Source: Enterococcus_E cecorum_B (GTDB lineage Bacteria > Bacillota > Bacilli > Lactobacillales > Enterococcaceae). Taken from it: 45,640 bases of DNA. Position numbers and translations under genes: made by a program. The DNA lies in the NCBI GenBank assembly GCA_946499615.1, contig CAMMST010000016.1, positions 1 to 45,640 of the forward strand. Direction: 5' to 3'. Under the pieces are notes generated by a model, which was not told the DNA's origin, ran no database searches, and saw nothing but the letters and a program-made list of their open reading frames with translations. Every line of letters starts with the position of its first letter. The stretch's first letter is position 1. Of this stretch, positions 1 to 6,589 are shown piece by piece.

Positions 1-8
1 ACGTTCAT
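1..8 (-). CDS. 5' end of a divergent gene, possibly mvaS
   Basis: On the minus strand an ATG at 8-6 is preceded by a good ribosome site (AAAGGGG, 23-17, eight bases away), so a leftward gene starts here and runs out of the window. Only two codons and two bases are visible (M, N, GT-, so V next). In Enterococcus mvaS (HMG-CoA synthase) is usually divergent from mvaE, and M-N-V would suit an MvaS start. The identity is inferred from synteny, not shown by the sequence. Confidence 0.35.
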
Positions 9-87
9 TTGTTTATCCCCTTTCAACGTTCTACTATAATAAAATAGCACATTTTGAAGAAAAAAAGAAAATAATTGTATGTTTTGT

Positions 88-103
88 TAAGAATTTTTTA
101 GAA
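88..103 (+). repeat. Putative att core, left copy
   Basis: The 16-mer TAAGAATTTTTTAGAA is repeated exactly and in the same orientation at 2788-2803. The pair brackets the integrase and all accessory genes, as expected for attL and attR of a site-specifically integrated element. Confidence 0.6.
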
Positions 104-145
104 AACATTCATTGATTTTCCTGGTTTAAAGGCACTTTTTAGACG

Positions 146-158
146 TTGAATGCCATTT
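146..158 (+). repeat. Putative integrase arm-type site (left)
   Basis: TTGAATGCCATTT occurs here and twice near the other end (2676-2688 and 2687-2699), always in the same orientation. Short direct repeats just inside the att cores are typical binding sites for the N-terminal domain of tyrosine integrases. This copy overlaps the 3' end of the integrase gene. Confidence 0.5.
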
Positions 159-1101
159 AATTATTCATATAAGCAACAAATTTATCGACAGTTTCTACAC
201 GCTTTTTATCTGTTAAATGGCTATATATATTCATTGTCATTTGGATGTTTGCGTGTCTAAGTCTGTCTTGAATATCTTTAAGAGTTGCACCAGATTCAAG
301 TAGGATAGAAGCGTGGGTATGTCTTGTTGCATGTACTCCTTTAAATATAAATGAATTTTTCTCGCAAAACCTTTTCAGCATCATATAAATATATTGAGAG
401 TATAACAATCCCTTTGTTGATGAGCAAAATACTAAATGATTATCGGTAATGCCAAAGCTAAAAAGTAATTTTCTTTGATTGGATTTCCATTTTTTTAGAA
501 TAGAAAGTGTATGCTGATCAATTGGAATTTTAGCGATACTTTTTTCTGTTTTCGGAGGTACTACTACATGACCATTTTTTGTTTTTGAAACAGTTTTGTT
601 CACATTAATCATTTTGTTTTTAAAATCAATATCTTGCCAATTTAGCGCCAATGCTTCACCGATTCGTAATCCAGAATAGAATAGAAGTCTTAACAATGGA
701 TATAGCATCATATGGCCATAAATCCCATCATTGTTTTCTGCTGCTCTTAGCATGAGTTTTACTTCATCCAACGTGTAGAATTTTAATGATTCATCGATTA
801 TAGTCTTATCTTTTGGATATTTAATCAAAGCAGCTCGGTTTGTTGGGATTAATTCAAGCATCACTGCATAATCAAGTACAGAATTAACATACGTGTGAAA
901 TATCCGATAAGATTTGTACTTTAAGGCCCATTCGTTGACGATTTTTTGCGCATATATGGTTGTTATATCCTTTATGTTTAAATTGCCATACTTAGAAAGT
1001 ATATGCTTTTTGAAATGATCTTCAACACATCGTATTGATGATTCTTTCAAAGATAATTGATGAGTAGGCCACCAAATAGAAAGAACAAATTTATTGACGT
1101 T
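157..1101 (-). pseudogene. Tyrosine integrase, 5'-truncated
   Basis: This is a phage/ICE-type tyrosine recombinase whose catalytic domain looks intact: the first Arg in GLRIGEAL, the H-x-x-R box in HATRH, a later His in RLRHAN and the nucleophile Tyr in MNIYSHL. Full-length relatives have about 370-400 residues, with an N-terminal arm-binding domain and a SAM-like core-binding domain. Here the reading frame is open only from about 1101, just after an in-frame stop, and the first possible start (TTG at 1050) lies inside the core-binding domain and has no ribosome site. The open frame upstream of that TTG still reads like integrase, so about 70-80 N-terminal residues are lost. The arm-binding domain is missing, so the element probably cannot excise by itself. 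The break coincides with the promoter of the next module. Confidence 0.75.
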
Positions 1102-1122
1102 TTAACTAAACTATGTTTTAAT
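1094..1122 (+). promoter_or_regulatory. Promoter of the abi-associated RNA
   Basis: TTGACG (1094-1099), a 17-bp spacer and TTTAAT (1117-1122), with an extended -10 TG at 1114-1115. Transcription should start near 1128-1130, a few bases before the hairpin. Confidence 0.6.
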
Positions 1123-1128
1123 ACAAGT

Positions 1129-1183
1129 AATAGAACCCCGCACACCTCTGATTCAAGTGTCCAAAGCGGGGACGTTTTTTTTT
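1129..1183 (+). ncRNA. Short structured RNA upstream of the Abi_2 gene (abiF-RNA-like)
   Basis: A transcript from the promoter above would be about 55 nt long. It folds into an outer stem CCCCGC (1136-1141) / GCGGGG (1166-1171) and an inner stem ACAC (1142-1145) / GUGU (1157-1160) with an 11-nt loop, followed by nine T residues (1175-1183). It is therefore a self-contained RNA ending in an intrinsic terminator. The ribosome site of the HEPN gene begins one base after the T run. Comparative genomics has described an abiF RNA motif upstream of Abi_2-domain genes, and this position and architecture fit it. I cannot run the covariance model. Loop bases 1146-1149 (CUCU) can pair with AGGG at 1184-1187 in the ribosome site, which would sequester it in read-through mRNA (inference). 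Confidence 0.55.
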
Positions 1184-1195
1184 AGGGGAGTATCT

Positions 1196-2065
1196 ATGAA
1201 ATATAATAGATGTGCCACAACGGTTGAAAGGCAAGTAGAAATTTTAAAAGAGAGAGGCTTGCAAGTTAAAGATACTGATTTTGCAGTCAAAGCCATAAGA
1301 GAGATTGGGTATTTCAGGTTTAAAGGATACTGTTTACCCTATTATCAATCAAAAGACAAATTTAAAAACGATGTAAGTTTTGAGTTAATCTATGAGAATT
1401 ATCGTTTCGATGAGCGATTTCGATTGTTGCTATTTCAGATAATTGAACATGTTGAAGTAGAGTTGAAATCGGTAATATCTGGGGATTTCGCTTTAGAAAC
1501 TTCTGCATTGGGATTTTATAATCATGAAAACTTTGAAAATAAAGAGTATCATGAGTTGTGGTTAGATAATTTCGAAAAGTTAATATCTCAATCGGCTAAA
1601 AGACGGGAATTATATACTGAACATTATCTTACAAAATATGAAAAAACATTTCCTGTGTGGGTAGCTACCGAAATATCCGATTTCGGCTCCCTATCTAAAT
1701 TTTTTTCTAACATAAAAGCACCATTGAGAAATAAAATATCAAAGTCCAATTATGGGGTAGCTAGTGTTTATTTAACCAATTGGATTCATCTTTTATCTGT
1801 AGTTAGAAATATTTGCGCTCACAACGGAAGGATATATGATAGAATACTTCCTATACAAGCCAGATTGACTAGCAAAGAACGTAAAAATAATATTGCGAAC
1901 AATCGAGTGTTTGTAGCTATATTAATTTGTAAGAAGCTGTGCTTAAATGAAGATTACTTTTCTATGTTTGTAAAAAATTTGCAATATCTTATTCAATTAT
2001 ATGATAAATCAATTTCAATAGACAGGATTGGATTTCCTGAAAATTGGAAATATTATTTGTGTTAA
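1196..2065 (+). CDS. Abi_2 family (AbiF/AbiD-like) HEPN abortive-infection protein
   Basis: This 289-residue protein has the layout of the Abi_2 family of phage abortive-infection proteins. The N-terminal IREIGYFRFKGYCLPYY segment and the IIEHVEVELKS helix are family hallmarks. RNICAH at residues 204-209 is an R-N-x3-H motif, the catalytic signature of HEPN ribonucleases. I chose the ATG at 1196 because AGGGGAG (1184-1190) sits five bases upstream; a GTG at 1157 in the same frame lies inside the RNA hairpin and has no ribosome site. The gene follows directly after the terminator of a small structured RNA, which suggests an RNA antitoxin/HEPN toxin arrangement. Expression would need read-through or release of that terminator. 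Family assignment is confident; RNase activity and phage defence are inferred from the family. Confidence 0.85.
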   Translation: MKYNRCATTVERQVEILKERGLQVKDTDFAVKAIREIGYFRFKGYCLPYYQSKDKFKNDVSFELIYENYRFDERFRLLLFQIIEHVEVELKSVISGDFALETSALGFYNHENFENKEYHELWLDNFEKLISQSAKRRELYTEHYLTKYEKTFPVWVATEISDFGSLSKFFSNIKAPLRNKISKSNYGVASVYLTNWIHLLSVVRNICAHNGRIYDRILPIQARLTSKERKNNIANNRVFVAILICKKLCLNEDYFSMFVKNLQYLIQLYDKSISIDRIGFPENWKYYLC

Positions 2066-2096
2066 CTATTATTGAGTTAACTTTTATAAAAAATAT

Positions 2097-2119
2097 AGCC
2101 CTAGTTTTTCGCTAGGGCT
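2097..2119. terminator. Bidirectional terminator between the abi gene and the small minus-strand genes
   Basis: AGCCCTAG (2097-2104) pairs with CTAGGGCT (2112-2119) and a T run follows on the plus strand. On the minus strand it overlaps the last codons of the small RHH-like gene. Confidence 0.75.
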
Positions 2120-2289
2120 TTTTTTCTTGCTGTAATTAATTCTTCGAGTTCTTCTAAATCCTCTAAGGTAGCTTTATTTCTGATAAACCCCCTAGACGTA
2201 CTTCGTTGAGAAAGATAGGTTCTTTTTTCGCGGTTTTTCTCATCATATTTCTTCTGAGCTCTTTTCTGACTTTCGCGTACATTACTCAT
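2101..2289 (-). CDS. Small basic protein, possible ribbon-helix-helix type
   Basis: A 62-residue, highly charged protein. The N-terminal half (SQKRAQKKYDEKNREKRTYL) and the following helix-rich, acidic DLEELEELI segment resemble small prophage-encoded proteins of the ribbon-helix-helix type found in Firmicutes. A DNA-binding role is only a guess from composition. Its ATG overlaps the stop of the upstream membrane peptide gene as ATGA, so the two are translationally coupled. It lies inside the decayed integrated element. Confidence 0.6.
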   Translation of the reverse strand: MSNVRESQKRAQKKYDEKNREKRTYLSQRSTSRGFIRNKATLEDLEELEELITARKKALAKN

Positions 2290-2441
2290 TTCCTTGACCT
2301 CTTTCCTTTAGTTAACACCATTCCAATAAACAAGATAGCGTAAATAGTAGCAAACCATGTTGGTAACTTGTCAATGATTGCTAATATAAAGCAGATAATA
2401 CTATACACTAGCATGAAAATATAAAAGTATTTTTTATTCAT
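2286..2441 (-). CDS. Small two-helix membrane protein
   Basis: This 51-residue frame begins MNKKYFYIFM and has two hydrophobic helices (about residues 5-22 and 27-43) split by IDKLPTW, with a basic C-terminus KGKRSRK. Its TGA overlaps the ATG of the next gene (ATGA), which is good evidence that it is translated. There is no clear ribosome site. I recognise no family. Coupling to a basic small protein within a mobile element suggests a prophage accessory pair. Confidence 0.5.
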   Translation of the reverse strand: MNKKYFYIFMLVYSIICFILAIIDKLPTWFATIYAILFIGMVLTKGKRSRK

Positions 2442-2449
2442 GTCGCTTA

Positions 2450-2458
2450 TGCTATAAT
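2450..2458 (+). promoter_or_regulatory. Extended -10 promoter of a candidate antisense RNA
   Basis: A perfect TATAAT (2453-2458) is preceded by TGC (2450-2452). The -35 is poor (all T), as is common with an extended -10. It points rightward into DNA whose only visible gene is the small frame on the opposite strand. Confidence 0.55.
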
Positions 2459-2463
2459 GAAAT

Positions 2464-2577
2464 GAGAGAGGGAGGAGCGTTCCCTCTCAATAATTAGCGC
2501 TTGTCGTCGTTATCGTGTATTTGCTTTAGTAGGTAGACACTACTTAGAAAGTAAAACACTATTTCGACGGCTTTTTT
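2464..2577 (+). ncRNA. Candidate antisense (antitoxin) RNA
   Basis: A transcript from the TATAAT at 2453 would begin with a strong hairpin (GAGAGGGA 2466-2473 / TCCCTCTC 2481-2488). It would cross nearly all of the minus-strand small frame and stop at GTCGTCG (2503-2509) / CGACGGC (2565-2571) followed by T6. It is therefore antisense to the toxin-like mRNA, as in type I toxin-antitoxin loci. The large 55-nt terminator loop makes termination less certain. Confidence 0.45.
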
Positions 2578-2592
2578 AATTTCATCTAGCAC
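2494..2592 (-). CDS. Candidate type I toxin: 32-residue membrane peptide
   Basis: A GTG start at 2592 has an excellent AGGAGG site (2605-2600) seven bases upstream. The peptide has an amphipathic N-terminus (MLDEIKKAVE), one hydrophobic helix (IVFYFLSSVYLL) and a charged tail HDNDDKR. Fst/Ldr-type toxins share this layout: about 30 residues, one membrane helix, a charged C-terminus and an antisense RNA across the gene. I cannot assign it to a named family by sequence. A holin-like prophage peptide is the alternative. Confidence 0.5.
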   Translation of the reverse strand: MLDEIKKAVEIVFYFLSSVYLLKQIHDNDDKR

Positions 2593-2675
2593 AACCTCAC
2601 CTCCTATGATTTTATAAAGATATTTGACTTTCTTTTAAAAGTTTGCAAAAAAATAAGCCCCGCCCAGGACTTTTT

Positions 2676-2699
2676 TTGAATGCCATTTGAATGCCATTT
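2676..2699 (+). repeat. Two tandem arm-type sites (right)
   Basis: Two exact copies of TTGAATGCCATTT (2676-2688 and 2687-2699) are spaced 11 bp apart, roughly one helical turn. They match the single copy at 146-158 near the other end, as expected for integrase arm sites. Confidence 0.5.
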
Positions 2700-2787
2700 T
2701 TAGTTAAATGTAATTAATCGTAGTAAATAGATTAGCGATAAATCAATAATATTTTAGCTTTAGATTGTTCAAGTTAATCGAATTTCA

Positions 2788-2803
2788 TAAGAATTTTTTA
2801 GAA
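2788..2803 (+). repeat. Putative att core, right copy
   Basis: Exact copy of the 16-mer at 88-103. It marks the right boundary of the element, 72 bases before the mvaE start. The interval 2593-2875 otherwise holds only the arm sites and the toxin upstream region; I see no clear mvaE promoter to the right of the repeat. Confidence 0.6.
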
Positions 2804-2875
2804 TAACTAGCATTTTGATTCATTTATATTTTATTTTTTGTCAATAAATGATATATTTCCATTGGAGGTGTTGAT

Positions 2876-5305
2876 GTGGAACAAGTAGTAATCATTGACG
2901 CATTAAGAAGCCCGATTGGTAAATATCGAGGGATGTATAAAAATATTAGTGCCAAAAAATTAGCAGTAAATGTTGTAACTGAGTTATTTAATCGCCACCC
3001 TAAAATAAAAGGCGCTGTCAATCAAGCCATTTTTGGACAAGTATTACAAGCAGGAAGTGGCCAAAATATTGCCCGGCAAATTGCTTTAGAAAGCGGCTTG
3101 TCACAAACTGTTCCGGCAATGACAGTAAATGAAGTTTGTGGTTCAGGTCTCAAAGCGTTGATTTTAGGGATGGAGCAGATTCAATTAGGGAAAGCCCAAG
3201 TTGTTTTAGCAGGTGGTTGTGAAAATATGACACGTGCGCCATATATTAGTGAATATGATAAACAAGCCGATAGCTACTCTACGCCACAGCCAGTGATGAT
3301 TGTCGATGGTTTGACAGATGCGCTAAGTGGAAAACACATGGGCTTAACCGCTGAAAATGTAGCAGAGAAATATCAAATCACCCGTCAAATGCAAGATACT
3401 TATGCTTTACAGTCTCATCAAAAGGCTGCCACGGCAATGAGAAAGGGCTATTTTGAAAGTGAGATTGTCCCTGTAGAAGTTGAAGGTACAGTGCTTACTA
3501 GTGATGAATCGGTGCGTCCAGATACTTCTTTGGATAAATTAGCTTCATTGAAAACTGTCTTTAAAGCAGATGGTACTGTAACTGCTGGAAATGCCTCGCC
3601 GTTAAATGATGGGGCCAGTGCAGTACTTTTAGCAAGTGAAAGTTATGCAAAGGCGCATCAATTGCCTATCTTAGCAAAAATTAAGGCAACCAGTGAAGTA
3701 GGGATTGATCCGCAATTTATGGGGATTTCACCAATTGATGCGATTCAACAGTTGATGAAACAAGTTGATTTAACCTTGGATGAGATTGATTTGTTTGAAA
3801 TTAATGAAGCTTTTGCAGCATCATCAATCGTTGTGAAAGAGCAGCTACAGATTCCTGATGAAAAAATCAATATTGCCGGTGGGGCCATTAGTTTAGGTCA
3901 TCCAATTGGTGCGAGTGGGGCTAGAATTGTCACTACTCTTGCGCATCAACTCAAACGAACTAAAAAACGCTTTGGGATTGCTTCTTTGTGTATTGGCGGT
4001 GGCTTAGGATTGGCGATGTTAATTGAAAATCCCCAAGAACATTCAAATATTGAAAAAAAAAAGTTCCAACAGCTAACCATTGATCAACGTCAAGATTTCT
4101 TGCGTGAAAGTGGTCTAATTGATGAAACGGTCATTGCTCAATGGCAAAATCATAGTTTAGATGAAAAAGTGATGAGTCATTTAATTGAAAATGTCGTCAC
4201 GGATTATGCGTTGCCAGTAGGGATTGTCCCTGAATTTATCATGAATGAAAAAACTTATTATCTACCGTTTGCAACCGAAGAACCATCTGTTGTTGCAGCT
4301 TGTAGCTATGCAGCAAAAATGACTAAACAAACCGGGGGCTTTCAAGCAGAAGTTCAAAATCGTTTGGCGCAAGGGCAAATTGTCTTACAAAATATTGCCG
4401 ATGTTCAGGCACTCTCTAAAGCTGTAGAGACGTTATTTCCAAAATTAAAAGAAGTGGCCCAACAAGCTTATCCGTCTATTGTCAAACGAGGTGGTGGTGT
4501 TGTGAAACTTGCGACGCGTACTTTTGATAATGAAAAGTTTTTATGTGTTGACGTTTGGATGGATACCCAAGAAGCAATGGGTGCCAATATGTTAAATACG
4601 GTATTGGAAGCAATGGCCGCTGAATTAAGGCGTCAACTATCTGTGGATGTGTTAATGGCTATTTTAACTAATTACACGCCTGATGCATTAGTAACAGCAA
4701 AAGTAGCAGTTGATTTTAATCAATTAGATAAGTTGGGCAATGGGCGACAAGTAGCTCAGAGAATTGTTCAGGCAAGTCGTTATGCACAGCTTGATCCATT
4801 TCGTGCAGTTACGCATAACAAAGGGATCATGAACGGGATAGAAGCACTCTGTTTGGCACTTGGAAATGATACTCGCGCCTTATCTGCTAATATTCATGCG
4901 TTTGCCAGTCGAGATGGACAATATCGTGGCTTAAGTACTTGGAAAATTGTCGAAAATCAGTTAGTTGGTGAAATTCAATTACCACTGATGATTGCTAGTG
5001 TAGGGGGAGCGACTCATGTATTACCTAAAGCGGCAAGTTTCCATCAATTATTGCAAAATAGCGATGCCAAAACTTTATCGATGCTTTTAGCTAGCGTAGG
5101 ATTGGCCCAAAATTTGGCAGCCTTAAGAGCTTTAGTTTCAGAAGGAATTCAAAAAGGACATATGAAAATGCAGGCGCGTAGTCTAGCAATGAGTGTTGGC
5201 GCTAATGATCATGAAATAGCTAGTGTGGTTGAAGCTTTATTACAAACGACGATGAATCAAGAAAATGCCCGTCAAATCTTAACCAAATTAAGAACAAGTA
5301 AATAA
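2876..5305 (+). CDS. mvaE: Bifunctional acetyl-CoA C-acetyltransferase / HMG-CoA reductase
   Basis: This enzyme carries out the first and third steps of the mevalonate pathway to isoprenoids: two acetyl-CoA condense to acetoacetyl-CoA, and HMG-CoA is reduced to mevalonate. The thiolase half spans about 1-390, with nucleophile Cys88 (NEVCGSG), NEAFAAS, His342 (GHPIGASG) and Cys372 (SLCIGGG). The class II reductase half spans about 400-809, with TEEPSVVAA (catalytic Glu near 468), YPSIVKRGGG, EAMGANM, a Lys in THNKGIMNG and GNDTRA. The 809-residue fusion is typical of Enterococcus. The GTG start has GGAGG seven bases upstream. The integrated element ends just before it and may separate mvaE from its ancestral promoter and from divergent mvaS. 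Confidence 0.97.
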   Translation: MEQVVIIDALRSPIGKYRGMYKNISAKKLAVNVVTELFNRHPKIKGAVNQAIFGQVLQAGSGQNIARQIALESGLSQTVPAMTVNEVCGSGLKALILGMEQIQLGKAQVVLAGGCENMTRAPYISEYDKQADSYSTPQPVMIVDGLTDALSGKHMGLTAENVAEKYQITRQMQDTYALQSHQKAATAMRKGYFESEIVPVEVEGTVLTSDESVRPDTSLDKLASLKTVFKADGTVTAGNASPLNDGASAVLLASESYAKAHQLPILAKIKATSEVGIDPQFMGISPIDAIQQLMKQVDLTLDEIDLFEINEAFAASSIVVKEQLQIPDEKINIAGGAISLGHPIGASGARIVTTLAHQLKRTKKRFGIASLCIGGGLGLAMLIENPQEHSNIEKKKFQQLTIDQRQDFLRESGLIDETVIAQWQNHSLDEKVMSHLIENVVTDYALPVGIVPEFIMNEKTYYLPFATEEPSVVAACSYAAKMTKQTGGFQAEVQNRLAQGQIVLQNIADVQALSKAVETLFPKLKEVAQQAYPSIVKRGGGVVKLATRTFDNEKFLCVDVWMDTQEAMGANMLNTVLEAMAAELRRQLSVDVLMAILTNYTPDALVTAKVAVDFNQLDKLGNGRQVAQRIVQASRYAQLDPFRAVTHNKGIMNGIEALCLALGNDTRALSANIHAFASRDGQYRGLSTWKIVENQLVGEIQLPLMIASVGGATHVLPKAASFHQLLQNSDAKTLSMLLASVGLAQNLAALRALVSEGIQKGHMKMQARSLAMSVGANDHEIASVVEALLQTTMNQENARQILTKLRTSK

Positions 5306-5309
5306 AAAA

Positions 5310-5342
5310 ACGAGTGAAATCATTTTTTTGGATTTCACTCGT
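5310..5342. terminator. Bidirectional terminator after mvaE
   Basis: ACGAGTGAAATC (5310-5321) pairs with GATTTCACTCGT (5331-5342), flanked by A and T runs on both sides. It separates convergent mvaE and the 5353-6075 gene. Confidence 0.85.
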
Positions 5343-5352
5343 TTTATTAATA

Positions 5353-6075
5353 TTATCGATTTTCAAGTGGTGTGTTTGCAAAGTCTTCAATCACCGGAAT
5401 GACTTCAAGTTTTAATTTATATTTACGCTCTAAAGCTGATTCAATGGTGAATTGTCCGACTTGTGAAGTTGAAATGGTTGCTAAAAGACGTTCGTTTGCT
5501 GCTTGTTCAATCACTTGAATTTCATCTGCTAATTTTTTGACAGTAAATTTTGGAAAAGCAGTGATTTTTTCAACAAATTCATCGTAACCACTGTGAGTCG
5601 CTTTTTCTTTTTCATCAGTAGTATCAGTTGTTGGTGCTACTTCAGCTATTTTTTCTTCTTTTACTACTTCTTGTTTCACTTCTTCTTGCGCAGGTTTAAC
5701 ATCTTCAGTTACTTCAACAGGTGTTTGTTGATTTTCTGTATTTGGACGTTTTGGTGCTTGATACCAATATGTAACGATTTCTTCAACTAAATTTGAACTA
5801 AATTGCTCAAATAAGCCTGGTTCTTCATTTTGAATACGTTTAATGATGGTGTCAAACGTTTTATCAAGCGGCACAGTCAATAATTTATCCTTTGTTGTTT
5901 GGCCAAGAAATTCGATAAAAAGTTCATTTTTCCGATTTTTATACGTATATACTTTAATCGGCATTTGATATTGGTTTAATGCTTTATTTTCTAATTCACG
6001 GAATAATCGATTTTTTGTTTGTTCCATTGATGGTCGAAAATTTTTCAGTAATTTTTTTAAGTTTTTCTTTTTCAT
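5353..6075 (-). CDS. Conserved hypothetical protein with acidic linker
   Basis: I do not recognise this 240-residue protein. It has a basic start (MKKKNLKKLLKNF), a folded N-terminal region to about residue 107, a low-complexity acidic/Gln/Val/Lys linker (about 108-160) and a second folded C-terminal region of about 75 residues. There is no signal peptide or membrane helix, so it is probably cytoplasmic. The ATG at 6075 is chosen over a TTG at 6090 because AAAGGAG (6087-6081) sits five bases upstream. It is the second gene of a two-gene operon with the 6105-6389 gene (29-bp gap) and is convergent with mvaE. Confidence 0.7.
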   Translation of the reverse strand: MKKKNLKKLLKNFRPSMEQTKNRLFRELENKALNQYQMPIKVYTYKNRKNELFIEFLGQTTKDKLLTVPLDKTFDTIIKRIQNEEPGLFEQFSSNLVEEIVTYWYQAPKRPNTENQQTPVEVTEDVKPAQEEVKQEVVKEEKIAEVAPTTDTTDEKEKATHSGYDEFVEKITAFPKFTVKKLADEIQVIEQAANERLLATISTSQVGQFTIESALERKYKLKLEVIPVIEDFANTPLENR

Positions 6076-6104
6076 AAAAACTCCTTTCAATCGTTCATAA
6101 ATAA

Positions 6105-6389
6105 TTATTCATCAGACAAAGATGTTTGGTTAGATGTTTCAATCGTTAAATCAGAAAATTTAGGAATAATAGCATAGCAATCCATCTCTTTTTGGTATGC
6201 TACAGCCATGTTTTCCCAAGTGAATAATTCATATTTTCCTAAGCGTTGATCTAATTCATTGATAAATTGTTGCTTGGAATAGTTTCTAGCAGGGAAATGT
6301 TGAATTTTTTCAGGATAAATCAAAAAGACAAAATCAGCTGAGAAGGCTTTTTTGATATATGCTGGTAATTCTTCAAGTCTTGTATACAT
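6105..6389 (-). CDS. Hypothetical protein, first gene of a two-gene operon
   Basis: A 94-residue protein beginning MYTRLEELPAYIKKAF, with no recognisable domain, membrane helix or signal. A GTG at 6410 would add seven residues, but neither start has a strong ribosome site; the ATG at 6389 is about 39 bases from the predicted transcription start and is preferred. It is cotranscribed with the linker-containing protein downstream on the minus strand. I infer no function. Confidence 0.6.
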   Translation of the reverse strand: MYTRLEELPAYIKKAFSADFVFLIYPEKIQHFPARNYSKQQFINELDQRLGKYELFTWENMAVAYQKEMDCYAIIPKFSDLTIETSNQTSLSDE

Positions 6390-6434
6390 GGACCATCCAC
6401 TTCTTTCCACAAAAAATAAAGCACATCGCTTATT

Positions 6435-6463
6435 AGTTTATCAATAAATAGGTAAAAAGACAA
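6435..6463 (-). promoter_or_regulatory. Promoter of the minus-strand hypothetical operon
   Basis: On the minus strand TTGTCT (6463-6458), a 17-bp spacer and TAAACT (6440-6435), with an extended -10 TGA. It places the start near 6428. Confidence 0.5.
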
Positions 6464-6528
6464 ATATTTTCTTTGACTTTTCATTGCAGTCTCTCTTTTT
6501 AAAACTTCATTAAGTCTATGGATTTTTC

Positions 6529-6557
6529 TTTTCAAGCAATGAATTTTTAGGTAAACT
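6529..6557 (+). promoter_or_regulatory. Possible promoter of the NA37-family gene
   Basis: TTTTCA (6529-6534), a 17-bp spacer and TAAACT (6552-6557). A modest match, but correctly placed before the gene at 6590. Confidence 0.35.
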
Positions 6558-6589
6558 AGTTAAATGATAAAAAAAGAAAGGTTAAACAA

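Noticed and set aside
1157..1195. GTG start that would extend the Abi_2 protein by 13 residues
   Set aside because: It lies inside the hairpin and T run of the small RNA and has no ribosome site, while ATG 1196 has a good one.
2641..2680. GC-rich AGCCCCGCCCAGGAC followed by T7, considered as a terminator
   Set aside because: The C/G-rich segment does not fold back on itself, so no convincing stem.
2676..2699. Tandem 13-mers considered as the start of a CRISPR array
   Set aside because: Only two overlapping copies with 11-bp spacing and no spacers; integrase arm sites explain them better.
5593..5790. Plus-strand frame rich in Phe and Tyr
   Set aside because: It is the antisense shadow of the acidic Glu/Lys linker in the 5353-6075 gene; it has no ribosome site or promoter.
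6320..6535. 71-codon minus-strand frame overlapping the start of the 94-residue hypothetical gene
   Set aside because: It begins upstream of the predicted transcription start (about 6428), has no ribosome site and overlaps a better-supported gene in another frame.
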